Assembly (NCBI GenBank): GCA_022865885.1
Contig: JALHSQ010000017.1
Span: 1 to 64,000, forward strand
Length of the DNA: 64,000 bases
Direction of reading: 5' to 3'
DNA from: Candidatus Bathyarchaeota archaeon
GTDB lineage: Archaea; Thermoproteota; Bathyarchaeia; Bathyarchaeales; Bathycorpusculaceae
Both the position numbers and the translations under genes were made by a program. Below are positions 51,542 through 61,014 of this stretch, one piece after another (the first letter of the stretch is position 1; each line of letters starts with the position of its first letter). The notes beneath the pieces were generated by a model. That model saw only the letters and a program-made list of their open reading frames with translations. It was not told the origin of the DNA and ran no database searches.

Positions 51542-53218
51542 GTGGTTGAGTCAGAAGCCTACTTAATGAGACAGAAAATTGCCTACTTCTCAATGGAAAT
51601 TGGGCTGTCGAATAACATTCACACATACAACGGAGGATTAGGGATCCTCGCGGGGGACACGATAAGATCAAGTGCAGATCTGAAAGTTCCTCTGGTGGGA
51701 GTTACGTTAGTTAGCAAGAAAGGACATTTCAGACAAGAGATAACCAGTGATGGGAAACAAGTAGAACATCCCGACCCATGGGAACCCTCAGAGCATATGC
51801 AGTTGCTTTCCACAGAGGTGAAAGTGCAAATTCAGAAAAGAGACGTAACCATCAGACCTTGGCTTTACACGGTGAAGAGCCAAACAGGCGGAGTTGCTTC
51901 TGTCTATTTTCTCGACGCTGATTTAGAGGGGAACAACCCTGAGGATAGGGAGATCACTTCCTTTCTGTATGGCGGGGATGAAAGATACCGCCTCAAACAA
52001 GAGATTGTTCTTGGAATCGGCGGCGTGAAAATACTGGACGCCTTGGGTCTAAGAGTTCGCAAATACCACATGAACGAGGGCCATTCCAGTCTCCTCGCCC
52101 TCGAGTTGCTGCAAAAGAATGGTATGGACATCGAGAAAGTTAGAAACCTATGCGTTTTCACCACGCATACCCCTGTCGAGGCAGGACATGACAAATTCTC
52201 CTACGATCTGGTTCGAGAAGTGCTAGGAGACACCGTACCCCTCGACGTCCTGAAAAAACTCGGCGGACAAGAAAGGTTAAACATGACGCTGTTCGCTCTC
52301 AACCTGAGCAATTATTATAACGGTGTAGCCAAGAGACACCGAGACTCTTCAAAAGCGATGTTCCCAGGATATGAAATCCGCGCCATCACAAATGGAGTCC
52401 ATTCGTACACTTGGACCTGCGAGAGCTTCAGGACCCTTTATGACAAATATTTTCCAGGATGGGCAAATGAACCTGATTTGCTTGTAAGAGCAGACGGGAT
52501 TCTTGATGAAGATGTTTGGCGAGCCCACGAGGAAGGAAAGAAGGTGTTGATTGACTACGTCAACAATGTAACAAATGCAGGTATGAATTACGACACATTG
52601 ACGCTAGGATTTGCGCGAAGAGCAACCGGCTATAAAAGGACGGACTTAGTGTTTTCAGACCTAGAAAAACTGAAAAAGGCAAATGGAAAAGGCAGAATCC
52701 AGTTGATCTTTTCTGGAATAGCCAATCCCAAGGATGATTCTGGCAGGAAACTGATCGAACAGATATTTGGCTACATGCAGAAGCTGAAAGAAGAGATAAA
52801 GATTGTTTATCTAGCAAACTACGACATGGACCTCGCGGCCAAATTAGTCTCAGGGGTTGATGTCTGGCTAAATACACCCTTGCGGCCCTTAGAGGCTTCG
52901 GGCACAAGCGGAATGAAGGCGGCCCACAACGGGGTCGTAAACTTCAGCGTCTTGGACGGCTGGTGGATTGAAGGTTGGATCGAGGGCGTTACAGGCTGGG
53001 CAATAGGACCACAACCGAACGAAAATGTTTCGGCGGAAGAAGGCCGAAGGAGAGAGCTAGATGATCTCTACAATAAGCTAGAATACGTAATTGTTCCGAT
53101 GTTCTATAGCAGGAGAGGCGAGTGGATAGAGATGATGAAGAATTCAATCGGGAAAATCGCTTACCACTTCAACAGTCATAGAATGATGCAAAGATACGCA
53201 ACTGAGGCCTATCTATAA
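51542..53218 (+). CDS. glgP: Alpha-glucan (glycogen) phosphorylase
   Basis: A 558-residue GT35 enzyme of the short archaeal/Thermotoga type. Start GTG 51542 (or ATG 51566, MRQKIAYFSMEIGLSNN). Conserved sites include GGLGILAGDTIRSSADL, YHMNEGHSSLLALELLQ, FTTHTPVEAGHDKFSYDL, FARRATGYKRT and the PLP-lysine region PLEASGTSGMKAAHNGVVNF. It splits alpha-1,4-glucans into glucose-1-phosphate with phosphate. With the nucleotidyltransferase gene nearby it suggests storage-glucan turnover. It lacks the N-terminal extension of the long form. Confidence 0.93.
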   Translation: MVESEAYLMRQKIAYFSMEIGLSNNIHTYNGGLGILAGDTIRSSADLKVPLVGVTLVSKKGHFRQEITSDGKQVEHPDPWEPSEHMQLLSTEVKVQIQKRDVTIRPWLYTVKSQTGGVASVYFLDADLEGNNPEDREITSFLYGGDERYRLKQEIVLGIGGVKILDALGLRVRKYHMNEGHSSLLALELLQKNGMDIEKVRNLCVFTTHTPVEAGHDKFSYDLVREVLGDTVPLDVLKKLGGQERLNMTLFALNLSNYYNGVAKRHRDSSKAMFPGYEIRAITNGVHSYTWTCESFRTLYDKYFPGWANEPDLLVRADGILDEDVWRAHEEGKKVLIDYVNNVTNAGMNYDTLTLGFARRATGYKRTDLVFSDLEKLKKANGKGRIQLIFSGIANPKDDSGRKLIEQIFGYMQKLKEEIKIVYLANYDMDLAAKLVSGVDVWLNTPLRPLEASGTSGMKAAHNGVVNFSVLDGWWIEGWIEGVTGWAIGPQPNENVSAEEGRRRELDDLYNKLEYVIVPMFYSRRGEWIEMMKNSIGKIAYHFNSHRMMQRYATEAYL

Positions 53219-53622
53219 CTTCAATTGAGACTGAATCAAAAATTCAGAGCAAAAGATCGATATTCTTATCCTAAAAGCGATCGAACACCTACACTGGGAC
53301 TTTTGCCATGGATATAATTAATGCTCGATTAACAAATCATGAAGTTGAAGATTTTAGATAGTATTCAGGAACCAATTGCACAGAGAGATAGGGATTGATG
53401 CTCCAAATGACTGAGTCTGAGACCCGTCCACTGATTTAGTCGATCTTCTTGTTTGGAATCCATTCATCCATAAGGCAAGCGGTGACACAAAAACTGCGGC
53501 AAGACTTGAAGAATTCATGCAGTCACCTGGCACTAGAATTATGAGGTTCCGACCTATAATGTTGAAGGTGAAGCCAAACCATGAACACCGTTGGTTAGGA
53601 CAATTGTACTTGCTTCAATCGA
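53219..53622. other. Intergenic region with a protein-like open stretch
   Basis: No intact gene. One frame from about 53430 reads TDLVDLLVWNPFIHKASGDT, then LEEFMQSPGTRIMRFRPIML, KVKPNHEHRWLGQLYLLQSI, which looks coding but lacks a start, ends unclearly and was not recognised. It may be another remnant next to the broken integrase. Confidence 0.35.
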
Positions 53623-54398
53623 TTGCCTGCGGAATCAGTCAAAGAAGTAATCTTCAAACAGAAATGGTCCGACGTCCGAAAACGCAACGTCATAAACTCT
53701 TACAGCCTATTCCTCAAAATCAACGGCCTACAATGGGACAAACCCAAGGTCAGAGTAACACAGAAATTCCCATTCATACCAACTGAGCAGGAAATCGACA
53801 GTCTAATATCAGGCGCAGGAAAAAAGTCTCAACCTTCCTACAACTGCTCAAAGAAACAGCAATGAGAAGCGGCGAAGCCAAAAGACTCAAATGGACCGAC
53901 ATAGACTTCCAAAGACGCCTACTGACACTAAACGACCCCGAGAAAAACGGGTTGCCAAGGCTGTGGAACAACCCAACATCGAAACTCCTAGACATGCTCA
54001 ACGCGCTCCCAAGAAACAGCATCTACATATTCGGCAACCCCACCTCAAACACCATCAAATCCACCTTCACCAAAGCCAGACGCAGAATAGCCAACAAACT
54101 CCAGAACCCACGACTACTCCAAATCCACTTCCACACACTAAGACACTGGAAAGCAACCATGGAATACCACAATACCAAAGACCTGCTCCACACAATGGCG
54201 TTCCTAGGCCACAGGAAAAGCGACACAACCCTAATGTACATCCAGCTAGACCAGAAACTCTTTAATCAGCCCAGCGACTCTTTCATAACGAAAATAGCCC
54301 ACAACGTCGACGAGGCCACAGCTCTAGTCGAGGTCGGTTTCGAATTCGTCACCGGCGAGTACGATGATGGCGGAAAACTCTTCCGCAAACGCATATAG
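53623..54398 (+). pseudogene. Tyrosine recombinase (integrase), frameshifted, next to tRNA-His
   Basis: Two adjoining frames form one archaeal phage-type integrase. The first (TTG 53623) has the core-binding end (NVINSYSLFLKINGLQWDKP) and start of the catalytic domain (PFIPTEQEIDSLISGAGKK). The second has FLQLLKETAMRSGEAKRLKW with the catalytic R of AMRSGEAK, then HFHTLRHWKATMEYHN (H-x-x-R), FLGHRKSDTTLMYIQ (H/R and the nucleophile Tyr). The join needs one base more in the A run at 53820-53826. The upstream domain is missing, and tRNA-His lies 94 bases downstream. It is a remnant or misassembled integrase. Confidence 0.8.
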
Positions 54399-54491
54399 AA
54401 ATGCTGTCGACAGCGGCAAAGCCCCAGAAGCGGCAGATTTACTGCGAGAAGAACCGGAACGTCTCCAAAGTGGAAGGAGCCGGTTACAGGT

Positions 54492-54565
54492 GGCCGGGAT
54501 GAGGTAGCTTGGTAGCCTATAGGCCTGTGGAGCCTAGCGCCCGGGTTCAAATCCCGGCCCCGGCC
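54492..54565 (+). tRNA. tRNA-His (anticodon GTG)
   Basis: About 73 bases plus the extra G at -1. Acceptor GCCGGGA pairs with CCCCGGC (one A-C mismatch at 7-66), discriminator C73 opposite G(-1) as required for histidine tRNA. The D stem is AGGT/GCCT. The anticodon arm TAGGC CTGTGGA GCCTA gives GTG. T arm CCGGG TTCAAAT CCCGG. CCA is not encoded. Confidence 0.9.
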
Positions 54566-54642
54566 CTCCAACGCTTCAGCTAAAACCTAATAGGTCAAGA
54601 TTCACTCTTCTAAGCCAGTAGTCGAGCGAGGTCTACCTGAAA

Positions 54643-57045
54643 GTGCAGAGGAAAAGGTTGGTCTTCCCGTTCTCCGCGATAGTCAACATGGATAAGCTTA
54701 AGCTAGCTATATTGATTAACGCGATCAACCCAAAGATTGGCGGTCTGCTTATAAAGGGACCTAAGGGTTCAGGCAAGAGTACCGTTGCTCGTTCTCTGGC
54801 TGATGTCCTTCCAAAGATTGAGGTCGTCGAAGACTGCCCGTTCAACTGCAACCCGAAAGACCTTTCCAACATGTGCCCATCGTGCAGCAGCAAATACGTG
54901 AAGGGCGAGAGGCTGCAGACAAGAGAAAAGGAAATGGCAGTTGTAGATCTACCTTTGGGTGCGACAGAGGATAGGGTCATCGGCAGCATAGACGTGGAAA
55001 AAGCCATAAAACATGGAATAGGAGCACTGGAGCCTGGAATCCTCGCCGAGGCAAACCAGAACATCCTCTACGTGGACGAAGTCAACTTGCTCCCCGATCA
55101 CATAGCCGATGATCTGCTAGACGTTGCGGCCACAGGATGGAACGTCGTTGAAAGAGAAGGAGTCTCAGTGCGCCACCCATCGCGTTTCATATTCATCGGA
55201 ACCATGAACCCTGAAGAAGGAGAGCTAAGACCACAACTCCTTGACCGATTCCCCCTATCAGTTAGGGTTGGAAACATAACATCAGTCGAAGACCGTGTTG
55301 AAGTGATCAAGAGAAACCTAGAGTTTGAAGCCAACCCAGAAAAATTCCAAGAAGAATGCTTGCCCATGCAGAAAGACCTGCAAAACAGAATAGAACAAGC
55401 AAGAGAGACTCTGAAGCAAATAACTCTCTCAGAGGACCTTCTGAGAAGCATCTCCGAGGCCTGCTTAAGCTTGAAAGTTGACGGACTTCGCCCGGACATC
55501 GTGATCGCAAAAGCTGCCGCAACCCTCGCTGCATTTGAGAGCAGAACTAAGGTTACTCCTGATGACGTTGCAGTCGCGGCTGAACTGGCTCTGGGCCATA
55601 GAACGAGAGAAGGAGGATTCCTAGAACCCGCGACACCTCAAGAAATCGCGCATGTCTTCGCGGCTTCGACAAAGAAAGTGTTCCAATTCGAGAAGACCGG
55701 CGAGACAACGAAAGAAGACATGTCAAAAAGGAAGTTCCTCAAGGGAAAATCGGTTTTCTGGGTCAAGAATGACGCTGAAGAAAAGGAAGAGGAAAAAGCG
55801 CAACGCGAAGGCAAACTGAAGAAAACCATTCAGAAACAAAAAACCAATCTCATGTTTCTGTTTGGCAGGCTTACTGGCGGAGTTTGGGGGATAGGCAAAC
55901 GACTGAAGAAGAGCCCAAAAGATGCACCTGTGACCGATGGGCTTCAGGTTGGCAGCCACAAGCTCCGGGGAGAAACATACGAGGACAAGTCAGTCGGGGT
56001 CAAGAAAGGCCCCGACAAAGGCGTTCTTACAGTCAGCGAAGTCGCGAGACACACTGAACTTTCAAAGGGTTTTCCACTAATAGACAGCTTTCAAAGGAAA
56101 ATCATCTCTCCATCTAAGTTTTTTCTGAAAATGGGAAAGGCGAAACCAAAGAAGAGAGGCGCTTTCGCAGGCAGGCATTCTCGTTCAATCACCACTCTCC
56201 AACGTGGCAGACCATACGGGTGGAAGATCCCACGTGGAAAACCTGTGGACATACATGTTCCCGCTACGGTTAGGGAGGCAGCCCGAAAACAGGGAAGCCG
56301 TGCAAAGCCGTTAGAAACTGCGTTAAGCATCTCACTTGAAGATGTGCGGGAAAAGCTAAGATCATGCAAAGCTCCCTTGACGATGATTTTCGTGGTCGAC
56401 TTGAGCGGTTCGATGCTTCTCAACCTTGGAGCTGTCAGAGAGGCACTGCTCAAGCTTCATGGCGACGCGTACAGAGGCAGGGATCGTGTCGGAATAGTTG
56501 CCCTCAGAGACTTTGGCGCCACGGTTGTCCAACACCCAATAACAAACCTGAGAGTCGTGGCAAGCAAGCTTCAAAGCATGCACGTGAGCGGTTTCACGCC
56601 GTTAGCTGCAGGCATGCACAAGGCCTTGGAGGTCTTTAAAGAAGCCAAACGGAGAGATCCAGTGACCGTCCCTGTTATGGTGTTGATAACTGATGGCAGC
56701 GCCAATATCCCCTTGAAAAGAAGCATTGAGACGGGCAAGATTCGACAAATAGACGAGGCATTGGCAGCTGCCAGAGAATATGAAGATGTAGCCGTAACTG
56801 ACGTTTTCACCGTTTCAAGAATGCTTAGACGCGAAGGAGTCCATGTGATCGCGGTGAACACTAACGCTCACATGTACGGACGGGAAACATATGGCTTCTT
56901 AGTCACCGAACGCATAGCCTCATTAACCAATGGAATCAACCATACTTTTGGCACATTGATGCCCGAGAAAGAAATGATAGAAAACATGATTGAACAAATC
57001 AGAGGAGACCAGAGAGCCATAATGGGCGAAAAGAGAATAGGATAG
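54643..57045 (+). CDS. AAA+ ATPase fused to VWA domain, metal-chelatase type
   Basis: An 800-residue protein combining the ChlI/BchI-like ATPase and the ChlD/BchD-like VWA domain in one chain. Walker A is GPKGSGKST (residues 39-47), Walker [11 protein letters not shown] near 145, arginine finger region [14 protein letters not shown] cysteine cluster ([18 protein letters not shown]) is inserted between them. After a Lys-rich linker the VWA domain has the MIDAS motif FVVDLSGSM near 585, with T and D later (LITDGSANI). It would power metal insertion into a tetrapyrrole or a related metal-loading reaction; the catalytic H/CobN-type subunit is not in the window. Start GTG 54643. Confidence 0.87.
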   Translation: MQRKRLVFPFSAIVNMDKLKLAILINAINPKIGGLLIKGPKGSGKSTVARSLADVLPKIEVVEDCPFNCNPKDLSNMCPSCSSKYVKGERLQTREKEMAVVDLPLGATEDRVIGSIDVEKAIKHGIGALEPGILAEANQNILYVDEVNLLPDHIADDLLDVAATGWNVVEREGVSVRHPSRFIFIGTMNPEEGELRPQLLDRFPLSVRVGNITSVEDRVEVIKRNLEFEANPEKFQEECLPMQKDLQNRIEQARETLKQITLSEDLLRSISEACLSLKVDGLRPDIVIAKAAATLAAFESRTKVTPDDVAVAAELALGHRTREGGFLEPATPQEIAHVFAASTKKVFQFEKTGETTKEDMSKRKFLKGKSVFWVKNDAEEKEEEKAQREGKLKKTIQKQKTNLMFLFGRLTGGVWGIGKRLKKSPKDAPVTDGLQVGSHKLRGETYEDKSVGVKKGPDKGVLTVSEVARHTELSKGFPLIDSFQRKIISPSKFFLKMGKAKPKKRGAFAGRHSRSITTLQRGRPYGWKIPRGKPVDIHVPATVREAARKQGSRAKPLETALSISLEDVREKLRSCKAPLTMIFVVDLSGSMLLNLGAVREALLKLHGDAYRGRDRVGIVALRDFGATVVQHPITNLRVVASKLQSMHVSGFTPLAAGMHKALEVFKEAKRRDPVTVPVMVLITDGSANIPLKRSIETGKIRQIDEALAAAREYEDVAVTDVFTVSRMLRREGVHVIAVNTNAHMYGRETYGFLVTERIASLTNGINHTFGTLMPEKEMIENMIEQIRGDQRAIMGEKRIG

Positions 57046-57059
57046 GACGCACCACAGAG

Positions 57060-58055
57060 TCATATTGGAGGTTCAGTAAGCCTCTTCGCCTCAGAGCTCA
57101 TCTTCACCCATTTTTCGAACTCTTTGGATGGCGGATCAGCTTTGAACAGCTTCTTCCGTTGAGCTTCTAGGAAACTGTCAGGCAATCCTAGAAATCTGGC
57201 TGCAGTTACTATTGTATGCTCAGCTTCGAATGCTCGATAGAAGACACCAGTTGATTTCTCCTCCCAATTCTCGTCTCTGAGAATATGATGCTCCAAAACT
57301 ATCGTTGGAATATGTCCCGCAAGCTCTTGCAGATTTTCAAACCCAGTCTTTATTTGTCGCTCATCCATTTTGAAGCCGGCTAAATAAGTTGGCGGTCCAC
57401 CCAGCAACAGAACTGCTGGATTCTCGTTCATTATAATCTCAAGAGTAGATGTCGAAATCGGACCTTGAACATCAGGCGCAAACATAAACTTCTCACCATG
57501 ACATTCGATTGTAGTCATCAACACCCATCCCAATGCCGAATCTTCGGGGCCATGGAAAACCGGACGCGAAAACTTGATTCTAGTGTCATTGAACGTGAAG
57601 GTTCGGCTATCTGCGATTTCGATTTTTCGCGCATATCGTCCGCCAGTAACCTGAAACAGCCAACCCCTACGCCTCTGACTGGAATTGATGCTTTCCCTCG
57701 GATTCTTGATCAGAACCAGTTTTCCCTCGTAAATCTGTCGCGCTGTTTCAGTAGCTTCCGTCCATTGACTTAGCCGATCCTCGTAAGAAGGCGTGTGATG
57801 GTCAAAGTGATAATGGCTCAACGTGACCACTTCGCACTTGGCTGCAAATTCAGCGATTCTCCTCCGACAATCAGCGATTGCTCTGAACTCTTGCGGGTGG
57901 GGTGGCAGACCAAAACGATTTGGACAAAGCGAAATCCCAGCATCAAGAAGAATCCTCGCATCTGGAGTCTCAACGTATGTGCACATGGATCTGACACCAA
58001 GGCTTTCGGCAGCCAATGGAACAACTCTGATGTGATCTAGCATGCTTTCCATCAT
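57060..58055 (-). CDS. UPF0282 metallo-hydrolase (beta-lactamase fold)
   Basis: A 331-residue archaeal UPF0282 protein. The zinc-binding motif is LSHYHFDHHTPSYED (H-x-H-x-D-H type), with H in RPVFHGPEDSALG, D in MFAPDVQGPIS, and H in VLEHHILRD. It is a conserved archaeal family of unknown exact substrate. It is convergent with the chelatase-like gene. Confidence 0.88.
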   Translation of the reverse strand: MMESMLDHIRVVPLAAESLGVRSMCTYVETPDARILLDAGISLCPNRFGLPPHPQEFRAIADCRRRIAEFAAKCEVVTLSHYHFDHHTPSYEDRLSQWTEATETARQIYEGKLVLIKNPRESINSSQRRRGWLFQVTGGRYARKIEIADSRTFTFNDTRIKFSRPVFHGPEDSALGWVLMTTIECHGEKFMFAPDVQGPISTSTLEIIMNENPAVLLLGGPPTYLAGFKMDERQIKTGFENLQELAGHIPTIVLEHHILRDENWEEKSTGVFYRAFEAEHTIVTAARFLGLPDSFLEAQRKKLFKADPPSKEFEKWVKMSSEAKRLTEPPI

Positions 58056-58105
58056 GACGATGCATGTAAGCTATATCTTTTTATTTTCGACTCTGATAGT
58101 TCCCC

Positions 58106-58297
58106 ATGGTGGGCGATGACGACTCTGGCCCCATTGACTTACCGATGATTTGGATCTTGAGTGCGAGAGCTCGCCACTCTGCAAATTCACCGAACAAACA
58201 TCCGGCTCTATTGGTTACTCGTCTTAGGCAAGTGAAAACTAACCAGATCATTGACGCTCTTTCACGCATTTCTCTCAATGATTCAGAGGATTCTTAG
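58106..58297 (+). CDS. Possible small hypothetical protein
   Basis: A 63-residue frame, MVGDDDSGPIDLPMIWILSA, then RARHSANSPNKHPALLVTRL and RQVKTNQIIDALSRISLNDS. It has a plausible helical pattern but no recognised family. It overlaps the end of the next gene by 23 bases and the minus strand also has an open frame, so it may be chance. Confidence 0.3.
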   Translation: MVGDDDSGPIDLPMIWILSARARHSANSPNKHPALLVTRLRQVKTNQIIDALSRISLNDSEDS

Positions 58298-58736
58298 TCA
58301 GCTTCAAGAATTCCGCGTATATCACTTCGCCTCGAGATCTTAACGCTTCTGGCAGATTCGGATCGTCGTCAAGTACACTCTCCTCGTGCTGCCTTAGTCT
58401 GAGCTTTGCCCAGTAGTAGTCTTTCCTGTGCAGAGCGTATCTAAGCTCTAGTTCCATTGCGGCAAAGTGAGCTTCGTATATTACGGTTTTAGGCGAATCA
58501 ACGATCACTCGTCGGTCAATGATTTTGCCCATCTTTTTCAGTTCGCGCATCTCTGCCAGTTCATGCACCATTAGATAGTCGTTGCCGAGAACGTCTGACA
58601 GCGTCGTTGGATCTTCGGAGAAGATTTCCCCGGTCATATAGTCATGAAATTCTTTTGCGTAGACATTTTCCGCTTCATAGCCAATCTGTTTGAGCGCTCT
58701 TCTTGTTTTCCTTATCTTCGCATCTATTTCTGGCAT
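58275..58736 (-). CDS. Conserved archaeal helical protein, function unknown
   Basis: A 153-residue all-helical protein: AKIRKTRRALKQIGYEAEN, HELAEMRELKKMGKIIDRRV, TVIYEAHFAAMELELRYAL. It follows the KH/Rio1/aIF-1A group in the same direction, 15 bases after the KH gene, so it may be part of the same message. The role is unknown. Confidence 0.65.
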   Translation of the reverse strand: MPEIDAKIRKTRRALKQIGYEAENVYAKEFHDYMTGEIFSEDPTTLSDVLGNDYLMVHELAEMRELKKMGKIIDRRVIVDSPKTVIYEAHFAAMELELRYALHRKDYYWAKLRLRQHEESVLDDDPNLPEALRSRGEVIYAEFLKLTKNPLNH

Positions 58737-58751
58737 CGCAAGCCATGCCTT

Positions 58752-59333
58752 CTATTTCTCCTCTGGAGGCTTTTCCCATATCTCAAGCCTCTTTTTCTTG
58801 AGATCCCTGCGTTTTCTATGCAGAAACCTGTAGACTGTGGCGTGCATGCTTCCCCTAACTAGCATCTGCACTGCTTCGCGAGCTACTTCTGCCTGCTCAA
58901 AGGTTCCAATCAGGCTAACAGTGTAGCCATACACGGCAACGTTGGTATCAGTCAACTCCTCAATTATACCGCGAGTCTTGCCGTTCATACCTATAATTCG
59001 GCCTTTGACTCGTTTGATGTCAGAGTCTGATCGTCCGAAAGCAGTTCTCAAGTCCATAACGTCCAAGATTGCTTCTTCATCACGTATGAGGCGAAAAGCG
59101 TGCTCGGGCGAGAAACCCCGTCCCAACGCTGTTACGACGTCTTTTGCTTTGAGAAGCAAAGATGGGTCGGTGGCTTTCTCGGCAAGAGTGATTGTGATTC
59201 CGCCCGTTTCGCTGTCAATTTGAAGTTCAACTGAAAGCTTTTTTTCAATGTTCTTTTTCGTCGTTCCCTCTGGTCCTATTAGAACTCCAACACGTTCTTC
59301 CGGTATCTTTAAGAATGTATTAGGTTTTGCCAT
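58752..59333 (-). CDS. KH-domain RNA-binding protein (Dim2/Pno1-like)
   Basis: A 193-residue protein with two KH-type domains. First KH: FLKIPEERVGVLIGPEGTTK with the GxxG loop; second: RVKGRIIGMNGKTRGIIEEL. This is the archaeal homologue of eukaryotic Pno1/Dim2, which binds the 3' end of small-subunit rRNA during ribosome assembly, in partnership with Nob1 and Rio1. ATG 59333 is chosen since it overlaps rio1 by 14 bases. The group aIF1A, rio1 and KH is conserved in archaea. Confidence 0.9.
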   Translation of the reverse strand: MAKPNTFLKIPEERVGVLIGPEGTTKKNIEKKLSVELQIDSETGGITITLAEKATDPSLLLKAKDVVTALGRGFSPEHAFRLIRDEEAILDVMDLRTAFGRSDSDIKRVKGRIIGMNGKTRGIIEELTDTNVAVYGYTVSLIGTFEQAEVAREAVQMLVRGSMHATVYRFLHRKRRDLKKKRLEIWEKPPEEK

Positions 59334-60117
59334 GGCATGTAACCTTCTTATAGCATTCCTCAATCGGAAGCACTTTTACGTCTAGCTTGCTAAAAAACCT
59401 ATTCACGTTGGCGAGATCTCTACGCAGAAGAAAATCGGCCATCGGGTGAGAGAGACACACGGCCTGTGACACGTCAAACAACACGGGTCGACCTCTCCAG
59501 ATCATGATGTTGTATTCGCTTAGGTCTCCATGGACGAGTTCAGCTTGACGGTAAAGTCTAGTTAAATAAGTCAAAATGGTCTGGTAGATTCCTGACGGAT
59601 TCTTTACATGTGCATCCTTTAACAGGGGAGCGCTTACACCATCTTTGCCGATGAATTCCATGATAAGAACGTTGCTTTTCACGACCACCGGTTTAGGCAT
59701 CCTGACTTCAGCGTCTTCGGCTTGTCGAAGATTCCTGTATTCTTTCCTGGCCCAAGTGTATATCAGGGAGCGGGTGTCATGCTTAACACTCTTAAACCTA
59801 GGATCTCCCTCAATGTACATAAGCATCCCCTTTCGAAACTCCGCGGAAACCGTCAGGTAGATCTTGACCGCTAAGTCTTTTCCTTCACTGTCCTTCGCCC
59901 AGTATACGCGTGATTCTTTTCCGGCGCTGACAACCCCATGAATCTCACTTATGGTGCCATCATTCATAAAATCGTAAATTACCATCAAAGTGGAGCGGTC
60001 GAAAACTTCTTCCAAAACCTCGTATTCTTCGCTTCGTTTCTCCTTCATCAACTGCTCGGTTTCAAAGTCCTTTTCCTTCTTAAGCAGCTTTTTTTCGACG
60101 CCTTTTCTAAAAGACAC
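59320..60117 (-). CDS. rio1: Rio1-type serine kinase
   Basis: A 265-residue RIO kinase. Signatures: VSAGKESRVYWAKD (P-loop), LAVKIYL (ATP Lys), catalytic loop LVHGDLSEYNIMIW with D and N, metal-binding DFG-like VLFDVSQAVCLSHP. Rio kinases act as ATPases in late small-subunit maturation. The start is GTG 60117. It lies between the aIF-1A gene (31 bases) and KH gene (14-base overlap). Confidence 0.93.
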   Translation of the reverse strand: MSFRKGVEKKLLKKEKDFETEQLMKEKRSEEYEVLEEVFDRSTLMVIYDFMNDGTISEIHGVVSAGKESRVYWAKDSEGKDLAVKIYLTVSAEFRKGMLMYIEGDPRFKSVKHDTRSLIYTWARKEYRNLRQAEDAEVRMPKPVVVKSNVLIMEFIGKDGVSAPLLKDAHVKNPSGIYQTILTYLTRLYRQAELVHGDLSEYNIMIWRGRPVLFDVSQAVCLSHPMADFLLRRDLANVNRFFSKLDVKVLPIEECYKKVTCHGKT

Positions 60118-60148
60118 TTAACCCTATCCATCCACGGTTACAACAAAA

Positions 60149-60454
60149 CTAGATGGTAATGTACCCTTTCCTGCGAAGTGTTTCAGCCTGCCCACGCGTA
60201 TAACGCCAGATCAAGTCACCACGCTGGTCTGACTGAAAATCCCAAGGCGAAACGAGCACAACGTCCCCCAGACGTATCCAAACGCGCCTCTTCATCTTGC
60301 CCCGTATGCGGCACAAGCGCTCTTTACCATCCTGACACTTAACCATCATGCGATCAAAGCCGAGTAGCTTGGTGGCCACTCCCAGAATACTGCCTTCTGT
60401 GGGGTAGACCATCGCGCTCAGTTCTCCTTCGCTTCTGACCTTCTTTTTACCCAA
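60149..60454 (-). CDS. eif1A: Translation initiation factor aIF-1A
   Basis: A 101-residue OB-fold factor. It has the S1-like core: EGSILGVATKLLGFDRMMVK, CRIRGKMKRRVWIRLGDVVL, and the tail YTRGQAETLRRKGYI. It binds the A-site of the small subunit and assists start-codon selection. It heads the group aIF1A-rio1-KH. Confidence 0.95.
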   Translation of the reverse strand: MGKKKVRSEGELSAMVYPTEGSILGVATKLLGFDRMMVKCQDGKERLCRIRGKMKRRVWIRLGDVVLVSPWDFQSDQRGDLIWRYTRGQAETLRRKGYITI

Positions 60455-60619
60455 CCAAGCACCTCAAACAGATATCCAATTTCATAGTGATGGTGTCACC
60501 TTCCTTAAAAGCTATCCCCAACAAGACTAATCAATCACTGCTCACTTCTCAACACATTCCGATTCCTGCCAAAGCTTAAGTCCATAGACAAGGTTTGAGA
60601 CCAAAAGGTGCCTTGCTAC

Positions 60620-60883
60620 ATGGAAGTCTATACGCATGAAGATCAGTCGGTGAAGCAGTTCCTAGACAAAATAGCGAACTACACGCGGTTAGCCAAAACC
60701 ATGAACCTGCCGTATTGGATTTTCATTAGCGACTCGAACCCTGTAGGTGTGGTTACAATTGGACAAGAACCAATACAATTACTAGCTCCCATCGGAACAC
60801 CAATGGCAGTAATCCAGATGACAGACACCACGATGCCTGCACAAACGATTGAAGAGTTCGCAAGAAGAGAACAGTCGAAATAG
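60620..60883 (+). CDS. Small hypothetical protein
   Basis: An 87-residue protein from ATG 60620, with AAGGTG ribosome site nine bases upstream (a GTG at 60608 is in frame). Reads MEVYTHEDQSVKQFLDKIAN, then YTRLAKTMNLPYWIFISDSN, GVVTIGQEPIQLLAPIGTPM. The beta-rich look suggests an alpha-beta fold, perhaps the N-terminal part of a GNAT-type acetyltransferase that has lost the rest. The family is uncertain. Confidence 0.5.
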   Translation: MEVYTHEDQSVKQFLDKIANYTRLAKTMNLPYWIFISDSNPVGVVTIGQEPIQLLAPIGTPMAVIQMTDTTMPAQTIEEFARREQSK

Positions 60884-61014
60884 CTGAAATCAAGAACAAC
60901 AAACTGTCCTCTGTATTCATTGAATTATACTACGCTTTTTGACTTGTTCTTATCTCAGAAACCTCGTTTATATCATTTCGCAATATATACGATATAGCTT
61001 AGCTACCAGAGAAG

